A stretch of 64,000 bases of DNA from Acidobacteriota bacterium (GTDB lineage: Bacteria; Acidobacteriota; Thermoanaerobaculia; Gp7-AA8), in the NCBI GenBank assembly GCA_019244185.1, contig JAFATB010000023.1, positions 310,001-374,000 of the forward strand. Reading direction: 5' to 3'. Positions 1 through 8,414 of the stretch are shown here, one piece after another. The notes below the pieces were generated by a model, which was given only the letters and a program-made list of their open reading frames with translations, was not told where the DNA came from and ran no database searches. Numbering within the stretch: position 1 is the stretch's first letter; the number at the start of each line of letters is the position of its first letter. The translations under genes were made by a program, and so were the position numbers.

Positions 1-90
1 CTCGTCGAGAAACGCAACGGCCGCGTCGACCGGCAGCGGCTCGATGCCGTGCGCTTCGTCCCGCTGCGTGAGGGACGCGATCGGACGTAA
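1..90 (+). CDS. C-terminal end of a probable protein-L-isoaspartate O-methyltransferase (5' cut by window)
   Basis: An open frame enters at base 1 and ends at TAA 88-90, giving 29 residues. The tail contains LDAVRFVPL, the kind of ending seen in Pcm, which repairs L-isoaspartyl residues using SAM. No catalytic motif is inside the window, so the name rests only on this tail. Another SAM-dependent methyltransferase or an unrelated protein is possible. Confidence 0.4.
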   Translation, partial: LVEKRNGRVDRQRLDAVRFVPLREGRDRT

Positions 91-111
91 GCGATCAACC
101 GTAGGGTGCGA

Positions 112-474
112 TCAGCCGTAGTAGTGGCAGCGCGAGGTGCAGGTCTCCTCGATCGTCACGCGATGAAGCTGCGGGACGAGCGACGCGAGCCGCGACCAGA
201 TCCACATCGCCAGCCGCTCCGACGTCGGGTTCTCGAGTCCGGCCAGGTCGTTGAGCAGATAGTGATCGAGCTCGTCGACGATCGGGTCGACGGCGCGCTT
301 GAGGTCGGCGAAATCCATTACCCAGCCGAGGTGCGGGTCGATGGGGCCGCGGACGGCGACCTCGCCGCGGAACGAGTGTCCGTGGATGCGGCGGCACTTG
401 TGTCCCTCCGGCACGTTCGGGAGGAAGTGCGCGGCCTCGAAGCGGAAATCCTTCACGAGCTCGACGACGTCGCT
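112..474 (-). CDS. queD: 6-carboxytetrahydropterin synthase QueD (6-pyruvoyl-tetrahydropterin synthase family)
   Basis: Converts 7,8-dihydroneopterin triphosphate to 6-carboxy-tetrahydropterin in the queuosine/preQ0 pathway (cytosolic). Family hallmarks are visible in order: FRFEAAHFL with the first zinc histidine, HKCRRIHGHSF giving the catalytic Cys and the other two zinc histidines, GWVMDFADLK, the LDHYLLND segment, NPTSERLA and the terminal glutamate in EETCTS. About 120 residues is normal. I use the GTG at 474; a TTG at 507 would add 11 atypical residues. No good Shine-Dalgarno was seen for either. queF, a later step of the same pathway, lies far away at 54047. Confidence 0.88.
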   Translation of the reverse strand, partial: SDVVELVKDFRFEAAHFLPNVPEGHKCRRIHGHSFRGEVAVRGPIDPHLGWVMDFADLKRAVDPIVDELDHYLLNDLAGLENPTSERLAMWIWSRLASLVPQLHRVTIEETCTSRCHYYG

Positions 475-548
475 CACGCCGCGGAGTGTATCGCCATGGA
501 CGTGCAAACTCCGATCTGGTAAACGTCTTGCTGACGGACGTTCTCGTC

Positions 549-968
549 ATGAGCGATTTCAGCGCAGCCGAGCAAGACCGGTCCCTCGGCACGATCATCA
601 AGGACCTCACCGCCGATCTCTCGACGCTCTTCCGCAGCGAGATCGCGCTCCTCAAACTCGAGATCCGCGACACGCTCGCGAAGCTCGGCGGCGGCGCGGG
701 TCTTCTTGCCGGCGCGCTGTTTCTCGGGTTCGTCGGACTCGCGTTTCTCTTCGTCACCATCACTCTCGGCTTGGTCGCGCTCGGCGTGCCGGCCTGGCTG
801 TCGGCGCTGATCGTCACGGTCGTGCTCTTCATCGGCGCGGGCGTGCTGGCCATGCTCGGCAAGAAGAAGCTCTCGGGCGTGCAGTTCGTCCCGAGCCAGT
901 CCGTCGAGCAGATCAAATCCGACATCGACACGATCAAAGCGGACATCGCCCGCGTGAGGAGCAGGTAA
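549..968 (+). CDS. Phage-holin-superfamily membrane protein (Holin-X/PF07332-like)
   Basis: A 139-residue protein with a short amphipathic N-terminal region that includes LFRSEIALLKLEIRD, followed by two closely spaced hydrophobic segments (roughly residues 50-75 and 80-105) and a charged C-terminal tail. This matches chromosomal holin-like proteins that are not part of prophages and whose role is unknown. Start ATG 549 fits the family better than the upstream GTG at 486. It is followed directly by the DUF3618 gene, with only the stop codon between them, a pairing often seen for these two families and suggesting an operon of envelope proteins. Confidence 0.7.
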   Translation: MSDFSAAEQDRSLGTIIKDLTADLSTLFRSEIALLKLEIRDTLAKLGGGAGLLAGALFLGFVGLAFLFVTITLGLVALGVPAWLSALIVTVVLFIGAGVLAMLGKKKLSGVQFVPSQSVEQIKSDIDTIKADIARVRSR

Positions 969-1283
969 ATGGCGGTCATGGATGAAAAGGCGAGCATCGA
1001 GCACGAGATCGCCCGCGCGCGGAACGACTTCGGCAATCGCATCGACGAGCTCGATCGCACGTTGCGCACGAACTACGATCCGGGCACGCTCGCGCGCCAG
1101 TACGCGCCGCAGATCGTCGCCGGCGGCGCGGTCCTCGGCGTCATCGTCGGCTTCGGCCTGCCGAAGGTCTTCCGCAAGCTCGTGACGTGGGGCGTGCCGC
1201 TCGCGATCGTCGGCATGACCATCAAGAACGTACGCGAGCGCAAAGACGCCGAAGAAGCGCGCACGATGGTCGGGCTGGCGTAG
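969..1283 (+). CDS. DUF3618-type small membrane protein
   Basis: A 104-residue protein. The N-terminus (IEHEIARARNDFGNRIDELD) is the helical DUF3618 signature. It is followed by one or two hydrophobic helices (about residues 48-65 and 72-85) and a basic tail. ATG 969 directly follows the TAA of the holin-like gene and is preceded by a GAGGAG Shine-Dalgarno overlapping that gene's last codons. Function is unknown; in other genomes this family sits beside holin-X proteins, as here. Confidence 0.65.
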   Translation: MAVMDEKASIEHEIARARNDFGNRIDELDRTLRTNYDPGTLARQYAPQIVAGGAVLGVIVGFGLPKVFRKLVTWGVPLAIVGMTIKNVRERKDAEEARTMVGLA

Positions 1284-1416
1284 GCGCGTCAGGCGGCGAT
1301 GCGAGCAGCAACGGACTGCGTGCGATCGAACGCGGGCGGCTTTCGCCTGCGATCGAACAGCGTCCGATCATCGTCTGCGATCCGGGGCTGATCGATCCGC
1401 GGCCGTGCCGTGGCGG

Positions 1417-2127
1417 TTACGCCGTGGCGCTCTGCATCTCCGCGAGCGCCATCTCCAGTGCGGCGCTCTTGAGCTGCTCCTGTTCGCTGAGGTACTCGAC
1501 CTCGGCCTGGCGCGTGGCGGCGGAGGAGAGCTCGCGTTGGCCGAGGATGCAGGACCAGACCAGGAAGACGTCTTCGAAGGCGACCCAGCCGGCATGTTCG
1601 AGGAAGCGCCACCATTCGGGGTTGGCGACGCCGTAGACCGACTCCGGCCAGAGGATGCCGCGCAAGAAGTGGTCGGCGGCGACGACGATAGTCGCGGTCA
1701 GAATGACGGTCCAGTCGAGATAGAACGCGAGGAACGCCAGCGACCCGAAGACGTGAAAGTGCGTTTCGATGCGGCCGCCGGTGAGGTGGATGAGCAAGGC
1801 CGACGACAGCATCTGCGAAGCGGCGATGACGTGGCGCGTCATCAACCTTCCGGGCCGCAGGAGCGCGAGCAGCACGGGCAGGATCGTGATTCCCGCTCCG
1901 GCGAGCACCGCCACCCAGACGTGCATGTGCAGCGCGCGCTCTTTCCCTTCCCATGCATAGGGCGAGACGACGAGCGCGCCGATGATGCCGGCGACGTACT
2001 GCACGACGAGGAGGACGGCGAACATGCGGTCCACTTTCGCGCGGCGGAGTGTCAGTTGCGCGTCGCGCAATTCCGCGGCACGTTCGGACGTGTGCGCATT
2101 GCCGGCGCCGGACATCGAGTCGCTCAT
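1417..2127 (-). CDS. Polytopic membrane sensor-like protein without an output domain
   Basis: A 236-residue protein with about six hydrophobic segments and a histidine-rich stretch: MHVWVA, GGRIETHFHVFGSLA and a DHFLRGILWPESVYG-like block. I recognise this block from N-terminal sensor modules of chemoreceptors, GGDEF proteins and histidine kinases. Here the frame stops after a short coiled coil (about residues 210-236, starting near REL...AEVEYLSEQEQLK), so no HAMP, kinase or MCP domain follows. The ATG overlaps the stop of the upstream RedB-like gene as ATGA, and an AGAAGGAGA Shine-Dalgarno lies 5 bases ahead. It is either a stand-alone redox/ligand sensor or the remnant of a longer receptor. 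Confidence 0.6.
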   Translation of the reverse strand: MSDSMSGAGNAHTSERAAELRDAQLTLRRAKVDRMFAVLLVVQYVAGIIGALVVSPYAWEGKERALHMHVWVAVLAGAGITILPVLLALLRPGRLMTRHVIAASQMLSSALLIHLTGGRIETHFHVFGSLAFLAFYLDWTVILTATIVVAADHFLRGILWPESVYGVANPEWWRFLEHAGWVAFEDVFLVWSCILGQRELSSAATRQAEVEYLSEQEQLKSAALEMALAEMQSATA

Positions 2128-2720
2128 CGAGTCTCCTTCTTTTCGATCGCGCAACCGAACACGGGATGCGCACCGTTGCCGTTGCCGGACGTCGCGATGC
2201 GGATCACGTCCTCGCGCCCTTTGTTGATGCCGCTGTGACCGCGCAGCGACGTGATGCCGCCAGCGAAGCGCAGCCGCGCCTGACGGTCGTACAGCAGGAT
2301 CGTGCCGGACGTGTAGCCGCCGAATCGCTTCGCCTCTTTGCCGTCTTCATCGATGATGACGTGGACCCTGCGCAGGCGCGAAGCGGCGTCGAGGACGGAG
2401 CCGCGTTCCCAGCCGGGACGCGCGTCGTGAGGGCGATAGACGAGGACGTAGGGTTGGACCGCGGGCGATTTCTCGAGGATAGCCTCGAGCTCCTCCATGC
2501 TGGCGCGGCTGCAGGAACAGCGCGGATGCACGAGCATGACCAGCGTCCATTCACCGCTGTGCCGCGGCACCACCGTGGACGAGGGCCACGCGGCACCGGC
2601 GACGGCGGCTTCGCCGGGCGTCGTTTCGAAATGGCGGATGGCGGCGAACGCCGTCGCGATGGTGACGGCCCACAGCAGCGACGCGGCGACGATGATGATG
2701 CGGGCGAGCGGCGTTCTCAT
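2124..2720 (-). CDS. Membrane-anchored thioredoxin-like protein (RedB-type)
   Basis: A 198-residue protein with one N-terminal hydrophobic segment (residues 8-27) and an extracytoplasmic thioredoxin-fold domain. LVMLVHPRCSCSRASMEEL resembles a redox-active loop, here CSC preceded by HPR. The later RFGGYTSGTILLYD and LRFAGGIT segments fit the cis-Pro and beta-strand part of the fold. I recall the family as RedB; its substrate is not established. Both ends overlap neighbours by ATGA, so it is co-translated with the 58-residue protein upstream and the membrane sensor downstream. Confidence 0.6.
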   Translation of the reverse strand: MRTPLARIIIVAASLLWAVTIATAFAAIRHFETTPGEAAVAGAAWPSSTVVPRHSGEWTLVMLVHPRCSCSRASMEELEAILEKSPAVQPYVLVYRPHDARPGWERGSVLDAASRLRRVHVIIDEDGKEAKRFGGYTSGTILLYDRQARLRFAGGITSLRGHSGINKGREDVIRIATSGNGNGAHPVFGCAIEKKETR

Positions 2721-2893
2721 TGTCGTTTCAGGGCCAGCAGCGGCGACATCGGCTGCTTGTCTTTCTCGAACTTGATCCGGCTCGCGGTGAGCAGCTCGAT
2801 GCGTTGTCCGAGCGGGATGGCCGCGAACTCCGCGGGCGTCAGCTTCGCGATCCGGCCATCCGGATACGTGATCGTGGCAACGTCAAAGTTCAT
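2717..2893 (-). CDS. Small conserved-looking protein, 58 aa, first gene of the RedB/sensor cassette
   Basis: ATG 2893 is preceded by CCGGAGTGG, which gives a GGAG Shine-Dalgarno. The protein opens with ITYPDGRIAKLTPAEFAA and ends with a basic PLLALKRQ tail; there is no signal peptide or membrane segment. It overlaps the RedB-like gene by ATGA. I do not recognise a named family. The tight coupling and the promoter just upstream make it a real gene and not a shadow frame. A cytosolic partner or regulator of the cassette is only a guess. Confidence 0.6.
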   Translation of the reverse strand: MNFDVATITYPDGRIAKLTPAEFAAIPLGQRIELLTASRIKFEKDKQPMSPLLALKRQ

Positions 2894-2932
2894 CGACCAC
2901 TCCGGAGCTCTCTCTTGGGCGGGGTGCAAAGC

Positions 2933-2961
2933 AGTGTAAGAGAACGATTCCCGACGTGCAA
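2933..2961 (-). promoter_or_regulatory. Sigma-70-type promoter for the 58-aa/RedB/sensor operon
   Basis: Read on the minus strand: TTGCAC, 17 bases, TACACT (5/6 and 4/6 matches to consensus). The -10 box ends 40 bases before the ATG at 2893, which leaves room for the observed Shine-Dalgarno. Confidence 0.55.
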
Positions 2962-2978
2962 GCGCGGCTGCAACCTCC

Positions 2979-4061
2979 TCACTTCACCCGCACATACCGC
3001 GCGCCCGGCAGCGCGCGGATCCAGCCTCCGAGCTCGAGCTGCAGCAGATCGTTCGCGAGTGAGGCCGACGGTTTGCCGCCGAGCTTCTGCGTGAGCGTGT
3101 CGATGTGCGCGCCCTCATCGTGCGTGAGCGCCGCGAGCACGTCGGCGAGGGCGGGCGGCGGCGGCTCGGGCGGCGGCGCGGATGCGAGTTGGAAATCGCC
3201 GGGGAGTTCTTCGACGATGTCGTTCGCGTCGTGCACGAGCTTCGCGCCGTATTGAATCAGCCGATGCGTGCCCTCGGAGCCGGCGGAGAAGATCGAGCCG
3301 GGGACGGCGAAGACTTCGCGTCCTTGTTCCGCCGCCATGCGCGCGGTGACCAGCGAGCCGCTGTGGCGCGTCGCCTCGACGATCACCGTGCCGAGCGCGA
3401 GTCCGGAGATGACGCGGTTGCGGATCGGGAAGTGCTCGCGCTTCGGCGGTGCGCCGGGCGGGAACTCGCTGACGATCAAGCCTTCGCGTTCGATGCTCCG
3501 GAACAGACGTGCATTCGAGCGCGGATAGACGACGTCGATGCCGGTGCCGAGCACCGCGATGGTCTTGCCGTTCGCGGCGAGCGCCGCGTGGTGTGCGGCG
3601 GCGTCGATGCCGAGGGCGAGCCCGGAGACGATCGTGAGTCCGGCGGAGGCGAGCGCGCGCGTGAGGTGTTGCGCGGCGTTGATCGCGTACGGCGACGCGC
3701 GGCGCGAGCCGACGACGGCGACCGCGGGCTTCGCGAGCAGCGAGACATCGCCGCGCACGTGCAGCACGAGCGGCGGATCGGCGATCTCGCGCAGCAGCGG
3801 CGGATACGCATCATCGACGAGCGTCACCACGCGTTCGCGCAGCGCGTCGACGAGCGGCCGTGTTTTCGGTGTTAACGGATTCCTTACGTCTTCGGCTTGC
3901 GCCGGAGTTACGCTCAGCAAACCTTCGATCGTGCTGGATGAAGCCTGTCGAACGGAGTCGATCGGTTCGAAGACATCCAGCAGCAGGCGAGTCCGATTCG
4001 GGGTGAGAAAGGGGAAGAGCGAGAGCGCGATGAGGATGTCGCGCGCGGCGGGATCGTTCAT
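2979..4061 (-). CDS. dprA: DNA-processing protein DprA/Smf
   Basis: Loads RecA onto incoming single-stranded DNA during natural transformation. The 360-residue protein has an N-terminal helical region (about 1-65), the Rossmann-like DprA core (about 80-290) with VAVVGSRRASPYAINAA, IVSGLALGIDAAAHHAAL, AVLGTGIDVVYPRSNARLF, FPIRNRVISGLA and EATRHSGSLVTARMA, and a C-terminal winged-helix-like segment after a Pro-rich linker. All core motifs are intact. It diverges from the TPR lipoprotein gene. With the type IV pilus genes elsewhere in the window it suggests, but does not prove, competence. Confidence 0.93.
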   Translation of the reverse strand: MNDPAARDILIALSLFPFLTPNRTRLLLDVFEPIDSVRQASSSTIEGLLSVTPAQAEDVRNPLTPKTRPLVDALRERVVTLVDDAYPPLLREIADPPLVLHVRGDVSLLAKPAVAVVGSRRASPYAINAAQHLTRALASAGLTIVSGLALGIDAAAHHAALAANGKTIAVLGTGIDVVYPRSNARLFRSIEREGLIVSEFPPGAPPKREHFPIRNRVISGLALGTVIVEATRHSGSLVTARMAAEQGREVFAVPGSIFSAGSEGTHRLIQYGAKLVHDANDIVEELPGDFQLASAPPPEPPPPALADVLAALTHDEGAHIDTLTQKLGGKPSASLANDLLQLELGGWIRALPGARYVRVK

Positions 4062-4160
4062 GCGTTGCGTGAGGGCGCCGGAAGGCGCGCGCGGACGGAA
4101 CGTCCACGGCAGCGGGAACGGCCGCAGTATAAACTCTTCGCTCGACAGAAGGAGACTGGG

Positions 4161-4730
4161 ATGAAACGGGCGTTCGCGTCATCGATCACCATCGTCGTTC
4201 TCCTGGCCTGCGTCGCCGGCTGCCGGTCGAGCCGCACCGATGCGACCAGCGCCGATTCGCAGCGCCGCTTCGGCGTGCGCATGGCCAAGATGAATCTCTG
4301 GCGCGAGGCGCAGTTCCGCTTCAAGCGCGCCGTCGACATCGACCCGAAAGACGCGATGGCGCACAACAACCTCGCCGTCGCCTACGAAGCCAACGGCGAC
4401 TTCGACAACGCGCTCAAGGAGTATCGCGAGGCGCTGCGCCTCGATCGCGGTAACCAGTACATCCAGAAGAACTACAGCCGCTTCGTCGAGTTCACCACGA
4501 AGAGCAAGAAGAAGCCGCCGACGCGCACGGCCTCGGGAACGACGCTGAGCTCGCCCACGACCACTCCGATCAATACCGGCGCCACGCCGCCGTCGATCAC
4601 GCCGCCGTCCGTGTCCACGCCCGCCGCGCCGAACGCGGGACCGCTCGCGCCCGCGCCGCCGCCGTCATCGATCCCGACACCGGCCGCTCCGCCCGCCACC
4701 AGCACCAATCCACCACTGGGAGATCTGTGA
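4161..4730 (+). CDS. TPR-repeat lipoprotein with Pro/Ala/Thr-rich tail
   Basis: A 189-residue secreted lipoprotein: basic start, hydrophobic segment and a lipobox ending VAGC. Two TPR units follow (about residues 35-100), including DAMAHNNLAVAYEANGDFDN and ALKEYREALRLDRGNQYIQK, then a low-complexity Pro/Ala/Thr/Ser tail to the end. ATG 4161 has GGAG ten bases ahead, and a TATAAA box sits at 4128-4133. Its stop overlaps the next gene's start, so the two are co-translated. It is probably a scaffold at the inner face of the outer membrane for the two proteins encoded downstream. Confidence 0.75.
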   Translation: MKRAFASSITIVVLLACVAGCRSSRTDATSADSQRRFGVRMAKMNLWREAQFRFKRAVDIDPKDAMAHNNLAVAYEANGDFDNALKEYREALRLDRGNQYIQKNYSRFVEFTTKSKKKPPTRTASGTTLSSPTTTPINTGATPPSITPPSVSTPAAPNAGPLAPAPPPSSIPTPAAPPATSTNPPLGDL

Positions 4731-5431
4731 TGAAACGCGCTGCAATCACCGTTGCTGCCGCCGTGCTGTTCCCGCTGCTGGTTCCCGCGGCCGCGTCCGC
4801 GGACGTGATGGAAGTGAAGCTGAAGCTCCCGGTCAAACCGAAACTGCAGATCACGGGCGACGAGAAGATCGCCGTCGCGCCGTTCATCATCGCGTCCAAC
4901 GGCGAGAAGAAAGCCGATCGCGCGGCGAAGGTGGACGTGCAGACGGAGTTCAACCGCTATCTGCGCAAGCAGCTGACGAAGTCGACGAAGCTGCGTCTGG
5001 TCGACGTGCCGAAGACCAAGCTGCCGGGCAACGACATCCGCTCGCTCGAGGCCGCGCGCGACTACTGGAAAGACCTCGGTGCGCAGACCGGCGCCGACTA
5101 CATCGTCTCCGGCATCGTCGACTTCGACATCAACGACAAGTCGGGCTACAAGACCGAGGAGTACACGTCACCGGCGGACGGCCGCGCGTTCTACCGGCAG
5201 GTGCTCGTCGAGTCGACCGGCTTCGTGTTCGACATCGACCTGGCGGTGTTCAACGCCGACACGGGCGAGATGGTCCTCGAAGAGAACTTCCGCGACTTCA
5301 AGGAATTCGATCAGCGCAACTACGACGAGATTCTCGGCCTTTTCGAAAATCTCCGCTCGCTCGAGAGCCAGCTCGTCGGCATTTTCGTCGCGCAGGAAAC
5401 CTCGGCCACCCGGTACGTCTTCGCGAACTGA
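4730..5431 (+). CDS. Secreted periplasmic protein, CsgG/LpoB-like fold possible
   Basis: A 233-residue protein with a clear signal peptide (cleavage near ASA-DV, residue 25). The mature part has the layout of proteins that look like the CsgG/LpoB fold: IAVAPFIIAS, a stretch of charged helices, then GAQTGADYIVSGIVDFDI and alternating strands with VFDIDLAVFNADTG. This is a fold-level impression only. ATG 4730 overlaps the upstream TGA. The gene sits between a TPR lipoprotein and a peptidase-barrel fusion, which suggests a shared envelope complex. Confidence 0.5.
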   Translation: MKRAAITVAAAVLFPLLVPAAASADVMEVKLKLPVKPKLQITGDEKIAVAPFIIASNGEKKADRAAKVDVQTEFNRYLRKQLTKSTKLRLVDVPKTKLPGNDIRSLEAARDYWKDLGAQTGADYIVSGIVDFDINDKSGYKTEEYTSPADGRAFYRQVLVESTGFVFDIDLAVFNADTGEMVLEENFRDFKEFDQRNYDEILGLFENLRSLESQLVGIFVAQETSATRYVFAN

Positions 5432-5471
5432 TTCGATCGGTCCACGGGCAATTCGAAAGTTGGAGGCTCAC

Positions 5472-8414
5472 GTGAAGCGAGTCATCGCCCTGCTCTTCTT
5501 TGTCCTTTCGGTCGCCGCGCCGGCGTATCCGTTCGGTCAGAACAAGATCGTCTACGACAAGTTCAACTGGAACGTCTACCACTCGACGCACTTCGACGTG
5601 TACTTCTACGAAGAGGAGCGCGGGTCGCTGCAGCGCGTCGTCGACTCGGCCGAGACGGCGTATCTCACGCTCTCGCAGCGCTTCAACTTTCAAATCTCGA
5701 AGAAGATCCCGCTCATCTTCTACGCCACGCACTCCGCGTTCGAGCAGAACAACGTCATGCTCAACTTCATCCCGGAGGCGTACGGCGCGTTCGCCGAGCC
5801 GGTGCGCAACCGCATGGTGCTGCCGGTCGACGTGCCCGACGACAAGCTGCTGCAGCTCGTGCAGCACGAGCTCACGCACGTCTTCGAATACGAGATCCTC
5901 TTCCAGGGCAAGTTCGGCAAGAACGTCACCGCCAATCCGCCGACGTGGCTGATGGAAGGTCTCGCGTCGTACATGGCGCAGGACGAAGACTCGCGCGACC
6001 GCATGGTGCTGCGCGACGCCGTCGTCAACGACCGCATCCCGAAGATCAACCAGAACCCCACCGGCTACTTCGCCTACCGCTTCGGCCACGCCGTCTTCAC
6101 GTACATGCAGCAGCAGTACGGCTGGGAAGGACTGCGCGACTTCGTCTACGAATATCGCAACACGCTCGGCAACAGCGTCGATCGCGCGCTGAAACGCGCG
6201 TTCAACACGACGCCCGACGAATTCGACACGCACCTCCGCTCGTGGCTGCGCAAGCAGTACCTGCCGGCGCTCATCGCCAAAGGCGAGCCGGCGGAGTACG
6301 GCGACGTCTTCAAGATCGATCCGAACAATCCCAGCGATGAGATCGCGCCGTCGCCGTCGCCCTCGGGCGATCTGCTCGTCGCCTTCACGACGTACAAGGA
6401 AGACGTCGACCTCGTTCTCTTCAACAATCCCGAGCGCCGGCTGCTGAAGAACCTCACCGCCGGCTACACGAGCCGCTACGAGTACGCGGTCGTGCAGTCG
6501 TTCACGACGGGCGCGGTCATGGGACGCGACGTGGCGTGGGCGCCGAACGGCGATCAGGTGGCGTTCTTCGTCAAGAAAGAGCGCGGCCGCAATCTCATGC
6601 TGCTCAATCCGCTCAACGGCGAGATCGAGCGTTCGATCGAGATGCCGGTCGAGCAGCAGCTCAGCCCCACGTACTCGCCCGACGGCCGCACGATCGCGTT
6701 CTCGGCGATCCACGGCAACCAGTCGGACATCTATCTGTACGACATCCAGAGCGGCACGCTGACCAATCTCACGAACGACACGTTCTTCGACGGCGCGCCC
6801 GTCTATTCGCCAGACGGCAAGTGGATCATCTACTCGTCGATCGGCGAGCAGTACGCGAAGCTCTATCGCCTCAACCTCGCCAATCCGAAAGAGCGCTATC
6901 AGCTGACGACAGGCGACTGGAACGACATCGACGCGTGGTTCAGCCCCGACGGCAAGCGTCTCTTCTTCTCGTCGGACAAGCAGACCGGCCGCAACATCGG
7001 CGTCGCCTCCGACATCCTCGAGGCGGCGGAGAACGCCGCGAAGCGCGAGAACGACACGCCGAAAGCCGATCCGACGAACTTCGCCGCGTTCAACATCTAC
7101 TCGCTCGATCTCGCCACCGGCGACGTCCTGCAGTACACCGACGTCATCGGCGGCTGCTTCAACCCGGTGGTCTTCATCGGCGCGAACAACAAGGAGCGGA
7201 TGGTCTTCTCGTCGTACTACAAGGGCGACTGGCGCCTCTACGAAACGACCACGGACAAGCCGCTGCACGCCGCCGAGAAGACGACGCTGCCGTCGGGACC
7301 GATCGCCGCCGAGTCGCGCACGTCGTTCCACACGACCTCCGAGTTCTTCATCGACGAGGAGAAGATCGAGAAGTCGCACAGCTCGCGGCTCTTCATCGAC
7401 GACGTGCAGGTGGCGGCGGGCGTCAGCTCCGATCAGCTGTTCGTGTCGCAGTCGACGATCTACATGAGCGACATGCTCGGGAACCACCGCTTCATCGCGT
7501 CGCTCGACTCGGTGTCGACGTTCTCCAACTTCGACTTCCTCTATCTCGACATGCACCGGCGCCTCAACTGGGGCGCGCGCCTCTTCGACGACCGCTCGTT
7601 CTATCTGACGCAGGACCCCGACACCCTCCGGATCGAACGGCAGCAGGGTTACCGGCAGACCGGCGCGATGGGCCTCCTCAGCTATCCGTTCACGCGCTAT
7701 CACCGCATCGACGCCGCCGCCGGCTACGTCAGCCGCGATTACTTCTACCCGCACTTCTTCCCGAATCCGCTGCCGGGCGAGCCGGATCTCGTCGCGTTCC
7801 AGCATCGCCGCGACAGCTTCCCGACGGTGAGCACGACCTTCACCGGCGACAGCACGCAGTGGAAGTTCTTCGGGCCGATCTCCGGACGCCGCTACGAGCT
7901 GAGCGCCGCGTACGCGCCCGACGTGAAAGACGGCGGCACGCTGAGCGGCGACCTGTCGATGGACTGGCGCGAGTATCACCAGCTCAGCTCGCGCACGCTG
8001 CTCGCGACGCGCGTGTACGCGACGTGGTCGGACGGCAACGCGCCGAACTTCGGCTACTTCGGCGGCCTCAATACGCTGCGCGGCTACGACTTCCGTACGC
8101 TCATCGGCCAGCACGCCGGCTTCGCGAACGTGGAGTTCCGCTTCCCGCTCGTCGACGTCCTCGCGACGCCGTTCATCGTGCTGCAGCAGGTGCGCGGCGT
8201 CTTCTTCTTCGACATCGGCGCCGCGCATTTCGACGGCCGCCCGTTCCGCTTCATGCAGGACGGACGTCTCGTCGACCCGAAAGCCTCGCTCGGCTGGGGT
8301 TTCTCGTTCAACCTTCTCGGTCTCAATCTCAACTGGGATTTCGCCAAGCGCTTCGACTTCAAGCAGACCGAGGGCGGGTTCCGGACGAGTTTCTGGATTG
8401 GGGATACGTTCTAG
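5472..8414 (+). CDS. HEXXH peptidase / PD40 beta-propeller / Omp85-like outer-membrane barrel fusion
   Basis: A 980-residue secreted protein starting at GTG 5472 after a signal-peptide-like N-terminus (cut near APAYPFG). Residues about 30-270 form a peptidase-MA-like zinc metallopeptidase: HELTH at 132-136, then WLMEGLASYMAQDE supplying the downstream Glu ligand. Residues about 290-660 contain repeated TolB/PD40 propeller blades (YSPDGRTIAFSA, YSPDGKWIIYSS, FSPDGKRLFFSS). The C-terminal 280 residues end in a surface-antigen barrel with GGLNTLRGYDFRTLIG and a final aromatic strand. The protein thus joins a periplasmic protease, a propeller and an outer-membrane pore. It is the last gene of the TPR/CsgG-like cluster. 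Confidence 0.8.
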   Translation: MKRVIALLFFVLSVAAPAYPFGQNKIVYDKFNWNVYHSTHFDVYFYEEERGSLQRVVDSAETAYLTLSQRFNFQISKKIPLIFYATHSAFEQNNVMLNFIPEAYGAFAEPVRNRMVLPVDVPDDKLLQLVQHELTHVFEYEILFQGKFGKNVTANPPTWLMEGLASYMAQDEDSRDRMVLRDAVVNDRIPKINQNPTGYFAYRFGHAVFTYMQQQYGWEGLRDFVYEYRNTLGNSVDRALKRAFNTTPDEFDTHLRSWLRKQYLPALIAKGEPAEYGDVFKIDPNNPSDEIAPSPSPSGDLLVAFTTYKEDVDLVLFNNPERRLLKNLTAGYTSRYEYAVVQSFTTGAVMGRDVAWAPNGDQVAFFVKKERGRNLMLLNPLNGEIERSIEMPVEQQLSPTYSPDGRTIAFSAIHGNQSDIYLYDIQSGTLTNLTNDTFFDGAPVYSPDGKWIIYSSIGEQYAKLYRLNLANPKERYQLTTGDWNDIDAWFSPDGKRLFFSSDKQTGRNIGVASDILEAAENAAKRENDTPKADPTNFAAFNIYSLDLATGDVLQYTDVIGGCFNPVVFIGANNKERMVFSSYYKGDWRLYETTTDKPLHAAEKTTLPSGPIAAESRTSFHTTSEFFIDEEKIEKSHSSRLFIDDVQVAAGVSSDQLFVSQSTIYMSDMLGNHRFIASLDSVSTFSNFDFLYLDMHRRLNWGARLFDDRSFYLTQDPDTLRIERQQGYRQTGAMGLLSYPFTRYHRIDAAAGYVSRDYFYPHFFPNPLPGEPDLVAFQHRRDSFPTVSTTFTGDSTQWKFFGPISGRRYELSAAYAPDVKDGGTLSGDLSMDWREYHQLSSRTLLATRVYATWSDGNAPNFGYFGGLNTLRGYDFRTLIGQHAGFANVEFRFPLVDVLATPFIVLQQVRGVFFFDIGAAHFDGRPFRFMQDGRLVDPKASLGWGFSFNLLGLNLNWDFAKRFDFKQTEGGFRTSFWIGDTF

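Noticed and set aside
1319..1362. Hairpin between the DUF3618 gene and the sensor gene (GCGGGCG...CGCCTGC)
   Set aside because: One mismatch, no T-run and short; not strong enough to call a terminator.
5298..8228. Very long open frame (976 codons) on the minus strand opposite the peptidase-barrel gene
   Set aside because: It is an antisense shadow produced by GC-rich codon use: Arg/Glu/Val-rich with no domain, and the plus-strand frame carries clear motifs.
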